Position numbers and translations under genes: made by a program. The notes beneath the pieces were generated by a model. It saw only the letters and a program-made list of their open reading frames with translations. It did not search any database and was not told where the DNA came from. 64,000 bases of DNA from Gp6-AA40 sp035571515 (lineage in GTDB: Bacteria; Acidobacteriota; Vicinamibacteria; Vicinamibacterales; UBA2999), in NCBI GenBank assembly GCA_035571515.1, contig DATNCQ010000097.1:38445-102444 (forward strand). Direction: 5' to 3'. Positions 1-9,711 of this stretch are shown here, one piece after another. Numbering within the stretch: the stretch's first letter is position 1; each line of letters opens with the position of its first letter.

Positions 1-1035
<1,035 letters not shown>

Positions 1036-1041
<6 letters not shown>

Positions 1042-1851
1042 AAATAGATCGTCAGCGAGGTCGGCAGACGACGCTGGATCGGCGCGGTATCCGGAGAGGT
1101 CGGTGATCCCGGCGTCGCGCAGGACGTCCTCGTCGATGAAGAACCGCCCGGTGCGGGACGGATCGCTCGTCACGATCGCGTGCGCGGCGTCGGCGACGAT
1201 CGCTGCCGTCCGGCATCGCGATCGGTCGGCGCCAGGGACCAGGGTGAGTGCGGCGGTGTCGATCACGGTGCGCGGCCAGAGCGCGTTGACGGCAATCCGA
1301 TCCGCGCGGAATTCTTCGGCCATGCCCAGCACGCACAGGCTCATGCCGTACTTCGACATCGTGTAGGCGACATACGGCGCAAACCAGCGCGGCGCCAGGT
1401 TGAGCGGCGGCGCGATGTTCAGCACGTGCGCGCCGCCGGCCTTCTTCAGGTGCGGCAGACACTTCTGCGTGCACATGAAGGTGCCGCGCACGTTCACCTG
1501 GTGCATCAGGTCGAAGCGCTTCATCGGCGTGGCCGCGGTGCCGGTCAGCGAGATCGCGGAGGCGTTGTTCACCAGGATGTCGATGCGGCCGAACGCGTCG
1601 ATGGCGCGATCGACGGCCGCCTGCACCTGGGTCTCGTCGCGGACGTCCATCTGCACCGCTGTCGCCGAGCCACCCCGCTGCCGGATTTCGTCGGCGACGG
1701 TGTGGATCGTCCCGGGGAGCACCGGGTGCGGCTCGACGGTCTTGCCGGTGACGACGACGTTCGCGCCATCCGCGGCGAGTTTCAGCGCGATGGCCCGGCC
1801 GATGCCGCGGCTTGCGCCGGTGATGAACGCGGTCCTCCCCGTCAGCGACAT
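1036..1851 (-). CDS. SDR-family oxidoreductase, HSDL2-like
   Basis: Short-chain dehydrogenase of 271 residues, predicted cytoplasmic and NAD(P)-dependent. The Rossmann motif TGASRGIG lies at residues 11-18, the NNAS motif near 95-98 and the catalytic Tyr163-x-x-x-Lys167 pair (AYTMSK) is intact. The region where the catalytic serine normally sits reads NIAPPLNL (144-151). This resembles the NISPPLNL of HSDL2-like SDRs but has Ala147 in place of serine, so catalysis may be weak or altered. It is the last gene of a minus-strand operon MaoC, crotonase, SDR, with only 4 bases between its ATG and the crotonase stop. The grouping suggests 3-hydroxyacyl-CoA or related acyl-CoA chemistry, but the substrate is not identifiable. 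Confidence 0.85.
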
Positions 1852-1855
1852 CGCT

Positions 1856-2629
1856 CTACCGCGTCATCGCCTTGTCGATGAAGGCGAGCAGCGCGTCGCG
1901 CGTCTCGTCCATGTCGAGGAGCCCGAGCTGCTCGTCGAGCTCGAGGGCCAGCGTGTCGTCCAGCGAGAGACGGACGGCCGCGTGCATCGATCGCCTGGCG
2001 CGCTCGAGTGCGTGCGGCGCCTTGGCGGCGAGCTTGCGCGCGAAGGCGTAGGTTTCGCCGAGGAGCGCGTCGCCCGCCACGACCCGGTTGAACAACCCGA
2101 TCCGGTGCGCTTCCGGCGCGGGAATCATCTCGCCCGACAGCACCAGCTCCATCGCCCTGCCGAAGCCGGCGAGAAGCGGCAGCAGATACGTGGCTCCCAG
2201 GTCGGGATGCAGTCCGATGCGGTTGAAGACCGCCCCGATCGAGGCATCCGCCGACGCGATCCGGACGTCGCAGGCCAGCGCCAGGCTCGCGCCGCCGCCG
2301 GCCGCGGCGCCATTCACCGCTGCGATGACCGGCCTGGACGAGGAGACGATCGTCCGCACGATGCGGTTGGCGCTGGTGACGAGCTCCCGCGCGCGGCTTC
2401 GATCGCGCGTGACGACAATGTCCTTGAGATGGGCGAGATCGGCGCCGGCGCAGAACCCGCGGCCCGCGCCCGTGAGCACGATCACGCGGCACGACCGGTC
2501 CCCGGCCGCCGCGGCGACGGCATCGGCGACGTCCGCGGCCAGGGACGTGTCGAACGCATTCATCGCTTCCGGTCGATTCAGCGTGACCGTCGTAATCGAC
2601 CCGTCCCGGCTTACCGCTACGCCAGCCAT
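1856..2629 (-). CDS. Crotonase-family enoyl-CoA hydratase/isomerase (PaaG-like)
   Basis: Crotonase-fold protein of 257 residues. The oxyanion-hole segments are clear: GRGFCAGADL near residues 57-65 and VNGAAAGGGASLALACD near 105-121. The first catalytic glutamate of true hydratases (in the GGxxE segment) is absent, with GGASLA here. The second position is Asp143 in GLHPDLGATYLL, the pattern of PaaG-type isomerases and not of 2-enoyl-CoA hydratases. It is therefore more likely a double-bond or ring isomerase, or a hydrolase, of CoA thioesters than a classical hydratase. It sits 3 bases after the MaoC stop and 4 bases before the SDR start, so the three genes are probably co-transcribed. Confidence 0.85.
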   Translation of the reverse strand: MAGVAVSRDGSITTVTLNRPEAMNAFDTSLAADVADAVAAAAGDRSCRVIVLTGAGRGFCAGADLAHLKDIVVTRDRSRARELVTSANRIVRTIVSSSRPVIAAVNGAAAGGGASLALACDVRIASADASIGAVFNRIGLHPDLGATYLLPLLAGFGRAMELVLSGEMIPAPEAHRIGLFNRVVAGDALLGETYAFARKLAAKAPHALERARRSMHAAVRLSLDDTLALELDEQLGLLDMDETRDALLAFIDKAMTR

Positions 2630-2632
2630 TGT

Positions 2633-3079
2633 TCAAACACCTTCAGGATTTCTCAGGCGCATGAAGATGGTGTCCTTGTGGCTGAGCACCACCGCGCTTT
2701 CCTGGTTGAGCAGCTTCATCAGTGCGGTGACGATGCCGCGATCCGGCTTCGAGGCGGAGCGCCGCTTTGCCAGCCAGGTCACTTCGAGCGAGAGCTCGTC
2801 GCCCGGCCGCACGGGCGCGTGGAAGCGCACCTCGTCCCAGCCGCCGGCCGCAATCACGCCGTCCTGGATCGGCACGCGATGCAGCAGCAGGGTGCGGATC
2901 GCGAGTGTGTGCGAGCCCGACGCGGTCAGCCCTCCAAACATCGTCCGCCGCGCCGCGGCTTCGTCGACGTGCACCGGGAGCGGATCCCAACGCCGCGCGT
3001 AGCTGACGATGTCGTCGGCGTCGACCCGGTAGCTGCCGACGCGGACGCTGTGCCCGACCTCGATGTCTTCGTAGAACAC
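2633..3079 (-). CDS. MaoC-family hot-dog dehydratase
   Basis: Hot-dog-fold protein of 148 residues, the usual size for stand-alone MaoC/R-hydratases that hydrate enoyl-CoA esters. It begins FYEDIEVGHS, typical of the family. The Asp/His region reads RWDPLPVHVDEAAA near residues 30-43, followed by GGLTASGSH with the expected loop. The start is a GTG; the GGGAG about 12 bases upstream is a plausible ribosome site. It is the first gene of the operon with the crotonase and SDR genes. A divergent promoter region of about 85 bases separates it from the plus-strand secreted protein gene. Confidence 0.82.
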   Translation of the reverse strand: MFYEDIEVGHSVRVGSYRVDADDIVSYARRWDPLPVHVDEAAARRTMFGGLTASGSHTLAIRTLLLHRVPIQDGVIAAGGWDEVRFHAPVRPGDELSLEVTWLAKRRSASKPDRGIVTALMKLLNQESAVVLSHKDTIFMRLRNPEGV

Positions 3080-3164
3080 GTGCGCAGATTACTCCCTTCA
3101 CCATATTTGCCGCACGTGCCTTGACAGCGCGCGCGGCGGGCGCGCACCATTGCGGCCGGCGTCA

Positions 3165-3980
3165 GTGGAGCCCGGTCTGCGCACCTTCGCGTTCGGCCTT
3201 GCGCTCGTGTGCGCGGTCGCCGCCCCAGCCGCGGCGCAGTGGCTCCATGTGCCGCAACCCGGGATTCCTCGAACGGCGGACGGCACTCCCGACCTGAGCG
3301 CACCTGCGCCGCGAACGCCGGACGGCAAGCCGGATCTATCCGGGATCTGGCAGCGGCCGCGCGGCGTCCCGCCCGGCACCGGCGGACGGGACGGCATCGC
3401 CGAGGGCGTGACGGTGCTCTTCCAGCCAGCGGCCGAAGCCGTGTACAAGGCGCGCGGCGACAACAACAGCAAGGGGACGCCGAGCGAGCGCTGCCTGCCG
3501 CACGGCATCACGAAGGCCTTCTCGGTGCCCGAACCGTTCAAGATCGTACAGACGCCCGCGCTCGTCGTCGTGCTGCACGAGGAGTTCAACCACCATCGGC
3601 AGATCTTCATCGACGGCGGGCCCGGCGCCTTGTCCCGAGCGAGCGACGCGAGTCGAGGGGCTGCACGTCGAGCGCCCACCTCGTTCGGCTACTCACGCGG
3701 CACGTGGGAGGGCGACTCGCTCGTCGTCGAGACAACGGGATTCGTGGACGACACGTGGCTCGACTTCCGGGGTCACCCGGCCACCGATGCGCTGAAGATT
3801 GTCGAGCGATACCGGCGGCGCGACTTCGGGCATCTCGAGATCCAGTTCACCATCGACGATCCGAAAGCCTACCGGCAACCGTGGAACGTCACGATGGGGT
3901 TCGATCTGCTCCCCGAAACGGAGCTGATCGAGCACATCTGCGAGAACGAGCGGGACTCCGCCCACATCGTGGGCAGGTAA
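3165..3980 (+). CDS. Secreted PDLSGIW-family protein, copy 1
   Basis: Predicted periplasmic protein of 271 residues with a signal peptide ending AAPAAAQ. After the signal comes PDLSGIW, then a cysteine in SERCLPHG, FKIVQTPA, RQIFIDG, GTWEGDSLVVETTGF, DTWLD, and a second cysteine near the end (EHICENE). This motif order recurs in seven other proteins of this window. I know no assigned biochemical function. A GTG at 3165 is preferred because it puts basic residues directly before the hydrophobic core; a TTG at 3150 is also possible. Between RQIFIDG and FGYS it carries about 11 extra residues (ALSRASDASRGAARR region) encoded by a REP-like element absent from the paralogue downstream. The next gene starts 4 bases after its stop. 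Confidence 0.75.
   Translation: MEPGLRTFAFGLALVCAVAAPAAAQWLHVPQPGIPRTADGTPDLSAPAPRTPDGKPDLSGIWQRPRGVPPGTGGRDGIAEGVTVLFQPAAEAVYKARGDNNSKGTPSERCLPHGITKAFSVPEPFKIVQTPALVVVLHEEFNHHRQIFIDGGPGALSRASDASRGAARRAPTSFGYSRGTWEGDSLVVETTGFVDDTWLDFRGHPATDALKIVERYRRRDFGHLEIQFTIDDPKAYRQPWNVTMGFDLLPETELIEHICENERDSAHIVGR
3631..3668. repeat. REP-like element inside a coding sequence
   Basis: The segment contains GTCCCGAGCG followed by AGTCGAGGGG, the same two blocks in the same order as in the intergenic repeat at 32243-32284. Here the element lies inside the copy-1 PDLSGIW gene and is read in frame. It adds residues rich in Arg, Ala and Ser exactly where the downstream paralogue has a shorter loop. The identification rests on two occurrences only. 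Confidence 0.45.
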
Positions 3981-3984
3981 CGTC

Positions 3985-4698
3985 ATGCCGAGCATCCCGG
4001 CGCGGTGGATAGCGGGTGGCATTGCGATCGTGCTGCTGCTGTGCGGCGTCGGCAGCGCGCAGGAGCCGGCGGCGCCGAGAACGCGCGATCGCAATCCCGA
4101 TCTGTCGGGGATCTGGCGAAGTGCCAGCACCCGGTACCTGACGGATCTCACCGCCGGCAGCGCGGGCGTCGCGCTTCAGCCGTGGGCGCGAACGCTCTAC
4201 GATCAGCGGCGCGCCGGCAAGGGCAAGAGCCGTCCGTCCGACCGGTGCCTCCCGCGCGGCGTGCCGTCAATGATGCTGGCGCGAAACGAGCCCTGGAAGG
4301 TCGTGCAGACGTCGGACGCCATCACCATCCTCTTCCACGAGTCGCTGCACTACCGGCAGATCTTCATCGACGGCCGCCCGTTTCCCGACGACCCGGCGCC
4401 GAGCTGGTTCGGCTACTCGATCGGCCGATGGGAAGGCGAGACCCTGGTAGCCGAAACCATTGGTCTCACCGAGGAGACCTGGCTGGACGAGGGCGGCCAT
4501 CCGCACAGCGATGCGCTGCGCGTCACCGAGCGCTTCCGGCGCGTCGCCGTGGGCCGGATGGACGTCGACGTGACGATTGACGACGCGAAGGCGTATGCCG
4601 CCCCGTGGACGGTGACCGTGCGGTTCGAGCTGCTCCCGAATGCCGAACTCGGCGAACGGGTCTGCGCGGTCGCGCCGGTTGACGACTCGAAGAACTGA
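3985..4698 (+). CDS. Secreted PDLSGIW-family protein, copy 2
   Basis: Secreted protein of 237 residues; the signal peptide ends near GVGSAQ. Motifs in order are NPDLSGIWR, DRCLPRGVP (first conserved Cys), WKVVQTSD, RQIFIDGRPFPDD, FGYSIGRWEGETLVAET, EETWLDEGGHPHSDALRVTERFRR and IDDAKAYAAPW, with the second Cys in GERVC near the end. It is the cleanest representative of the family in the window and a good reference for aligning the rest. It follows copy 1 with a 4-base gap and is presumably co-transcribed with it. The convergent SRPBCC gene ends 4 bases beyond it. The function is unknown to me. Confidence 0.75.
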   Translation: MPSIPARWIAGGIAIVLLLCGVGSAQEPAAPRTRDRNPDLSGIWRSASTRYLTDLTAGSAGVALQPWARTLYDQRRAGKGKSRPSDRCLPRGVPSMMLARNEPWKVVQTSDAITILFHESLHYRQIFIDGRPFPDDPAPSWFGYSIGRWEGETLVAETIGLTEETWLDEGGHPHSDALRVTERFRRVAVGRMDVDVTIDDAKAYAAPWTVTVRFELLPNAELGERVCAVAPVDDSKN

Positions 4699-4702
4699 AG
4701 AA

Positions 4703-5203
4703 TCAGGGCGCCTCGGCCAGCATCTTCATGTTCTTGAGCGCCCCTTCGAACCGGGTGCGCCGCTGCGCCATGTCCGCCTGCCTGGCCGCCTGATCGGTCT
4801 TGTCCGAGATGTCGTACATCAGCGTGTAGAGCACCTTCGATGTCTGCGCCGTCACCGGCCTGGCTTCGACGAAGCCGTGATACAGGTTGTAGAACTGCCC
4901 TTCGCGCACGGGCTGCGTGTAGCCGTACGACAGGTCGGTTTTGCCGACGAGAATCTCGGTGACCCGTCCGCCGCCGAGCACGCGCACGGTACCGACGCCG
5001 CCGTCGCCGGACTTGATCACGCACTCGATGTTGTCCAGCCACTTGGTGATGTCGCAGTAGCCGCCGACCCGGGCCCAGACCGCCGCTGCCGGTTTTGCAA
5101 CGTCGATTTCCATCTTGATCGTCGTGTACTGCGGGTCCGCCGCCATGGCATGGCCGGCGAACACGAGAGTGCCAACCAGTGCAGCAATCACATAACGGTG
5201 CAT
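4703..5203 (-). CDS. Periplasmic SRPBCC (polyketide cyclase-like) protein
   Basis: Protein of 166 residues with a signal peptide (residues 1-21, ending HAMA) followed by a START/SRPBCC helix-grip domain: IDVAKPAAAVWARVGGYCDITKW is typical of the first strand and helix, and a long C-terminal helix closes the pocket. Such domains bind hydrophobic ligands. Exported SRPBCC proteins of this size include MxaD of methanol-oxidation clusters, and an mxaRSACKL-like operon lies 17 kb away, but I see no proof of a link. The ATG at 5203 was chosen because AAGGAG sits 8 bases upstream and a signal peptide starts there; the frame stays open further upstream. The gene diverges from the PilT gene across 130 bases. 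Confidence 0.78.
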   Translation of the reverse strand: MHRYVIAALVGTLVFAGHAMAADPQYTTIKMEIDVAKPAAAVWARVGGYCDITKWLDNIECVIKSGDGGVGTVRVLGGGRVTEILVGKTDLSYGYTQPVREGQFYNLYHGFVEARPVTAQTSKVLYTLMYDISDKTDQAARQADMAQRRTRFEGALKNMKMLAEAP

Positions 5204-5333
5204 ATCCGCTCCTTTGGTGGCGAAATCAGGCCATCCTCCCCGTCGCACGGATGCCGGCCGTAGCCTACACCACCGCCGCATCAACGGGGACGGGTAACGA
5301 CACGTACTCTTCACGCCGATAACTGACTCAATC

Positions 5334-6536
5334 ATGTCGCACGCTTCGACCGTCGCCGCCGACTCCCTGTCCGCCAACGACCTGGAAACATCGCTCTTCG
5401 GAGATCCTCCCGCCAATCCGTCCGTCAAGTACGCGGCCGCGATGATCATGGCGATGCTCGACAGTGGCGAGGGCATCAGCGACCTGATCTTCTCGCCTGG
5501 TCGTCCGCCGCAGGTGGAGAAGCACGGACGGCTCACGGCGGTGGCCATCCCGCAGGTGCCGACCCTGCAGCCCGAGGAGACGAGCCGGGTCGCGCGGGAG
5601 TTGATCAACGGCAACGGAGCGGCGCTGCTGGCGTTGCGGGAGCACGGCGCCTGCGACCTCTCGTACTCGATCCCCAATTGCGCACGGTTTCGCGTCAACG
5701 TGTTCCGGCAGCGCGGCACCTACGCCGTCGTGATGCGGGTCATCTCGCCGACGATTCCGACCATTGACGGCCTCGGCCTCCCGGCGGCCCTCAAGGAGAT
5801 TGCGACGCTCAAGAACGGCATCGTGCTGGTGACGGGTCCGACCGGGTCGGGCAAGTCGTCGACGCTCGCCGCCATCATCGACCTGATCAACGAGACGCGC
5901 GCCGAGCACATCATCACGATCGAGGACCCGATCGAGTTCCTGCACCTGCACAAGCTGGCGACCGTCCACCAGCGCGAGCTGCACAGCGACACGCCGACCT
6001 TCGCGCTGGCGCTGCGCGCCGCCCTCCGCCAGGCGCCAAAGGTGATCCTGGTCGGCGAAATGCGCGACCGCGAAACGATCGAGATCGGGCTGACCGCGGC
6101 GGAAACGGGCCACCTCGTGTTTTCGACGCTGCACACCATCGACGCGTCCAAGACGGTCGACCGCATCGTGGGGACCTTCGAGGCGGGAGATCAGGCGGCC
6201 ATCCGCAGCCGGCTGGCCGCGTCGTTCAAGTTCTTCGTCTCGCAGCGGCTCATCCCCAAGAAGGCCGGCGGCCGCGTGCCGGTGCTCGAGATCCTGAAGT
6301 CGACGATGCGGACGAGGGATTACATCGGGCGCGGCGAGTCGGAAGGCAAGTCGCTGCTCGACGCGATGCGCGACGGCGCGCTCGACGGGATGCAGTACTT
6401 CGACGGCGAGCTGGAAAAGCTCGTGCGCGCGGGCATCATCACGATGCCGACGGCGCTGCTCTACGCCACCAACCCCGGCAACATGCAGGTGGAGATGGCC
6501 GACCTCCCGCCGGAGGAGCTCGTCGTCACGCGCTGA
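5334..6536 (+). CDS. pilT: PilT/PilU-type type IV pilus retraction ATPase
   Basis: Secretion ATPase of 400 residues, slightly longer than typical PilT because of a leader of about 25 residues. The N-terminal PAS-like domain is followed by the RecA-like core with Walker A GPTGSGKS (Lys174), the Asp box IITIEDPIEF, Walker B VILVGEMRDRET, the His box TGHLVFSTLHT and the PilT signature AIRSRLAASFKFFVSQRL. These identify a retraction or PilU-like accessory ATPase acting at the cytoplasmic face of the pilus machine. No other pilus genes are adjacent, so it is an orphan locus here. The 3' end overlaps a possible small minus-strand ORF by 11 bases. Confidence 0.92.
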   Translation: MSHASTVAADSLSANDLETSLFGDPPANPSVKYAAAMIMAMLDSGEGISDLIFSPGRPPQVEKHGRLTAVAIPQVPTLQPEETSRVARELINGNGAALLALREHGACDLSYSIPNCARFRVNVFRQRGTYAVVMRVISPTIPTIDGLGLPAALKEIATLKNGIVLVTGPTGSGKSSTLAAIIDLINETRAEHIITIEDPIEFLHLHKLATVHQRELHSDTPTFALALRAALRQAPKVILVGEMRDRETIEIGLTAAETGHLVFSTLHTIDASKTVDRIVGTFEAGDQAAIRSRLAASFKFFVSQRLIPKKAGGRVPVLEILKSTMRTRDYIGRGESEGKSLLDAMRDGALDGMQYFDGELEKLVRAGIITMPTALLYATNPGNMQVEMADLPPEELVVTR

Positions 6537-6618
6537 CGCGCGCGACCCGCTCCTTCCAGAGACGCTCCTGCGCCGCGGCGATGCGGACCGCGTCGCTCTG
6601 CTCCCAAATCGGCGTCAT
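6526..6618 (-). CDS. Possible 30-residue small protein with strong ribosome site
   Basis: A minus-strand frame of 30 codons begins with ATG at 6618 and encodes a mainly helical peptide starting MTPIWEQSDAVRIAAAQ and ending in arginine-rich helix and VSA. Its support is a near-perfect Shine-Dalgarno, AAAGGAGG, four to six bases before the ATG, which is otherwise unexplained in this intergenic space. It ends inside the last codons of pilT on the other strand. It is amphipathic with no membrane segment. I do not recognise it. It could be a real small protein or a chance frame; only conservation can decide. Confidence 0.38.
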   Translation of the reverse strand: MTPIWEQSDAVRIAAAQERLWKERVARVSA

Positions 6619-6739
6619 GGCGCCTCCTTTCGTGGCCTGTCTCTCCTAATAACGATGGAGCGGCGGCCGGGAAACACCCTGCCGCTGGCCAACGGCGGCC
6701 GGGCGGCATAGACTTCCGCCCGTTGGACGGGAGGACGCC

Positions 6740-7501
6740 ATGAACGCCTGTGCGAAGCTCGCCGCCGTATGTCTCCTGGCAAGCCTGGCAGCGCTGCCGC
6801 GCGGAACATCCGCCGCGGCCGAGCTCGTCATTCTCACCAACCAGGGCGCCACGCCGGGAGTGAAGGAGCTGGCCGCCGCCTTCTCGCGCGCGAGCGGGCA
6901 CAAGGTAACCGTCACCCAGGAAGAGGGCACAGCGCTCGACCAGCGGATCGACAGCGGTCCCGCGGACCTCGTCACCGGCAATCCGGGGACCATTGACGAC
7001 CTGGTCAAGAAAGGGAAGATCGTGCCGGGCACGATTACCCCGTTCGTGGTCGCCGGCCTCGGCCTGTCGGTGCGCGCGGGCGCGCCGAAGCCCGACATCA
7101 GCACCGTCGAGGCCTACAAGAAGACGCTGCTCGCGGCGAAGTCGATCGGCTATTCGCGCGGCTGCAGCGGCACCAACATCGCGGAGGGAATTGCGCAGCT
7201 CGGTCTCACCGAGCCGTTGAAGGCGAGGACGACGTTCACCAGCGGCGGCCCCGTCACCGACTACCTGGCGCGCGGCGACTTCGAGATCGGCATTCAGCAG
7301 ACCAACATCATGGTCGGCGTGCCCGGAACGCAGTATGTCGGCCCGCTCCCCGGCTTCCTGAACAAGCCGTGCCCGTCGAGCGTCGCCCTGCTGACGACGT
7401 CGAAGGAGCCCGACGCCGCGCGCGCGATGATCCGGTTCATGGTGTCCCCGGCGGCGGCGCCGCTGCTCCGCAAGACCCACGTCGAACCGGCCAGGCCTTG
7501 A
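6740..7501 (+). CDS. ModA-like periplasmic substrate-binding protein
   Basis: Exported binding protein of 253 residues; the signal peptide covers about residues 1-26. The fold is that of ModA-type bacterial extracellular solute-binding proteins: ELVILTNQGATPGVKELAAAF at the start of lobe I, a linker near GKIVPGTITPFVVAGLGLSV, and a C-terminal segment on Ala/Arg-rich helices. These proteins bind molybdate, tungstate or small oxyanions, but the ligand serines are not clearly conserved and no ABC permease or ATPase is nearby, so the ligand is unknown. GGGAGG precedes the ATG by 6 bases. Its stop TGA overlaps the TTG start of the next gene, implying translational coupling with a CBM9/DUF5916 protein. 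Confidence 0.75.
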   Translation: MNACAKLAAVCLLASLAALPRGTSAAAELVILTNQGATPGVKELAAAFSRASGHKVTVTQEEGTALDQRIDSGPADLVTGNPGTIDDLVKKGKIVPGTITPFVVAGLGLSVRAGAPKPDISTVEAYKKTLLAAKSIGYSRGCSGTNIAEGIAQLGLTEPLKARTTFTSGGPVTDYLARGDFEIGIQQTNIMVGVPGTQYVGPLPGFLNKPCPSSVALLTTSKEPDAARAMIRFMVSPAAAPLLRKTHVEPARP

Positions 7502-9711
7502 GACCGTCGCCGGGAGCACGCGCGTCGCTGGCCGCGCTCGTGCTGGCAGGTACCTACGGGATCGCGTCCGCGGGACAGGCGACGTCGCCGCCGGCCTTCA
7601 CGCGGCCCAGCATTCGCGCCGTCCGTATCGACCCGGCCGAAGCGCCGGTGATCGACGGCGACCTGTCGGATGAAGCGTGGACGAAGGCGGCGGTCATCGA
7701 CGACTTCCGGCAGCGCTCGCCCAACCCCTACGAACCCGCCACCGAGCGCACGGTGGTGCGCATTCTCTACGACGAGAACAACCTGTATTTCTCGTTCTAC
7801 AACTACGACCGCGCGCCCGATCAGATCGTCGCCCGCAACATGCAGCGCGACGGGCAGGTGTTCACCTCCGATTCGGTGATGATCTTTCTCGACCCCGGCC
7901 AGACCCGCCGCAACGCGTACAACTTCGAGATCAGCGCGGCGGGCGGGCGCGCCGACCAGCTCGAGCTGAATAACACCGATGAATTGACGGAGTGGAACAC
8001 GATCTTCGACGCCCGCGCGCGCATCGTGCAGGACGGCTGGGTGGCGGAGTTCGTGATTCCGTTCAAGAGCCTCTCGTATGAGGCGACGCAAACCACCTGG
8101 GGCTTCGACGTCGGCCGCCGCATCTACCACAAGAACGAGCGCGTCCACTGGTCGGGCGTCAATCCCGCGCTCGCCTTCACCGACGTCAGCCAGAGCGGCG
8201 ACCTGACCGGGATCGAAAACGTCGGGCAGGGCATCGGCCTCGACGTCCAGGTCTATGGCGCGCCGCGCATGAAGCACGACTCGCGCCGCGGCGCGGACGG
8301 CGCCGGCCTGGACATGACCGCGGGCGGCAACGCGTTCTACAAGGTGACGCCCGCGCTCACCGACACGCTCACCGTGAACCCGGATTTTTCGGACGCACCG
8401 CTCGACATCCGCCAGGTGAACACGACGCGGTTCTCGCTCTTCACGCCGGAAACGCGCGACTTCTTCCTGCAGGACGTCGCCGCGTTCGAGTTCGGCGGCC
8501 GCAGCTTCGGCCGCAATTCCGGCGATCGGGCATCGAACAACGGGCGGCCGTTCTTCTCGCGCAACATCGGCCTCGTGCAGGGGCAGCAGGTCAGCCTGCC
8601 CATCGGCGACAAGCTCTCCGGCCAGCTCGCCGGCTTCGACGTCGGCGCGTTCAGCGTCCTGACCGACCGGACGCCGGCGGGCGGGCGCGGCCAGCTGCTG
8701 TCGGTCGCGCGCGCCACGCATCCGGTCCTCGCCGAATCGAAATTCGGATTCGTTGTCACCAACGGCGATCCGACCGGGCTGACCGACAACACGGTCACCG
8801 GCGCCGACTTCCAGTATCGCAACTCGAACCTGTTCGGCGGCAAGGTCCTGCAGGCCGACATGCTGTACTTGCGGAGCTTCTCGAGCGCCGCCGGCAACGA
8901 TGATTCGGCCGCGGTCTCGCTCAACTTCCCCAACGAACCATGGTCCGGCGATGTCCTGTTCAAGCAGATCGGCGCCGATTTCACGCCGGCCCTCGGGTTC
9001 GTCAACCGCGCGGCGCTGCGGCAGTACGTCGCGACCGTCTCGCACCTGACGCGTTACCGCAACACCTATCTCAACACGCTCGAATTCGGCACCAACCTCG
9101 AGCTCGACACGGACCTGCGCGGGGCGCTCGAATCGCGCGCCAACGACGTGCTCGTGCGCGCGCGCTCCAGGGCCGGCGATCAGGTGACGCTGCGCCTCGT
9201 CAATTCGTTCGAGCAGGTGCCCGCGCCGTTCCTGCTGCCGCGGAGTGTGCCGGTGCCCGCCGGAAGGTACGGCTGGACCAATGTGAACGCGGGAGTGCGC
9301 ACGTTCAACGGACGGCTGCTCACGCTGCAGGCCGACGTCACGTGCTGCCGCTTCTATGACGGCGACGCGCTGGTCACGCGGGTGAGCGTGATCTTCCGGC
9401 CGAGCACCCATTTCGAGATCAACGCGGGGCACGAAGCGAACGCCATCGATCTGCCGACCGGTGCCGTCGACATCCACCTCGCCACCGCGGATGCCGTGGT
9501 GAACTTCACGCCGGTCATGCAGGTCGCGCTGCAGGCGCAGTACGACAACATCAGCCAGAATTTCGCCTTCTCGTCGCGCTATCGCTGGGAATACCGCCCC
9601 GGCAGCGAACTGTTCGTCGGCGTCGGACAGAGCGCGCTCATCTCCAGCGGCGGCTTCATCGGGCAGGTGGCGCAGGCCACGGTCCGCCTCGGGCACACGT
9701 TCCGGTTCTAG
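7498..9711 (+). CDS. CBM9-like / DUF5916 outer-membrane beta-barrel protein
   Basis: Protein of 737 residues. A signal peptide (about 1-27) is followed by a CBM9-like carbohydrate-binding domain beginning VIDGDLSDEAWTKA (51-64). A long DUF5916 region rich in alternating aromatic strands follows and ends GHTFRF, a C-terminal aromatic residue typical of outer-membrane barrels. Members are predicted surface proteins of Bacteroidota and Acidobacteriota and may handle glycans or hydrolysed polymers; the biochemical role is not established. The TTG at 7498 is preferred because it overlaps the preceding TGA in TTGA and directly precedes the signal peptide. The frame is open to 7369 but that part lies inside the upstream gene. 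Confidence 0.82.
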   Translation: MRPSPGARASLAALVLAGTYGIASAGQATSPPAFTRPSIRAVRIDPAEAPVIDGDLSDEAWTKAAVIDDFRQRSPNPYEPATERTVVRILYDENNLYFSFYNYDRAPDQIVARNMQRDGQVFTSDSVMIFLDPGQTRRNAYNFEISAAGGRADQLELNNTDELTEWNTIFDARARIVQDGWVAEFVIPFKSLSYEATQTTWGFDVGRRIYHKNERVHWSGVNPALAFTDVSQSGDLTGIENVGQGIGLDVQVYGAPRMKHDSRRGADGAGLDMTAGGNAFYKVTPALTDTLTVNPDFSDAPLDIRQVNTTRFSLFTPETRDFFLQDVAAFEFGGRSFGRNSGDRASNNGRPFFSRNIGLVQGQQVSLPIGDKLSGQLAGFDVGAFSVLTDRTPAGGRGQLLSVARATHPVLAESKFGFVVTNGDPTGLTDNTVTGADFQYRNSNLFGGKVLQADMLYLRSFSSAAGNDDSAAVSLNFPNEPWSGDVLFKQIGADFTPALGFVNRAALRQYVATVSHLTRYRNTYLNTLEFGTNLELDTDLRGALESRANDVLVRARSRAGDQVTLRLVNSFEQVPAPFLLPRSVPVPAGRYGWTNVNAGVRTFNGRLLTLQADVTCCRFYDGDALVTRVSVIFRPSTHFEINAGHEANAIDLPTGAVDIHLATADAVVNFTPVMQVALQAQYDNISQNFAFSSRYRWEYRPGSELFVGVGQSALISSGGFIGQVAQATVRLGHTFRF

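Noticed and set aside
7369..7497. Upstream extension of the DUF5916 frame
   Set aside because: Lies wholly inside the ModA-like gene in another frame and has no signal peptide. The TTG overlapping the stop gives a proper exported start.
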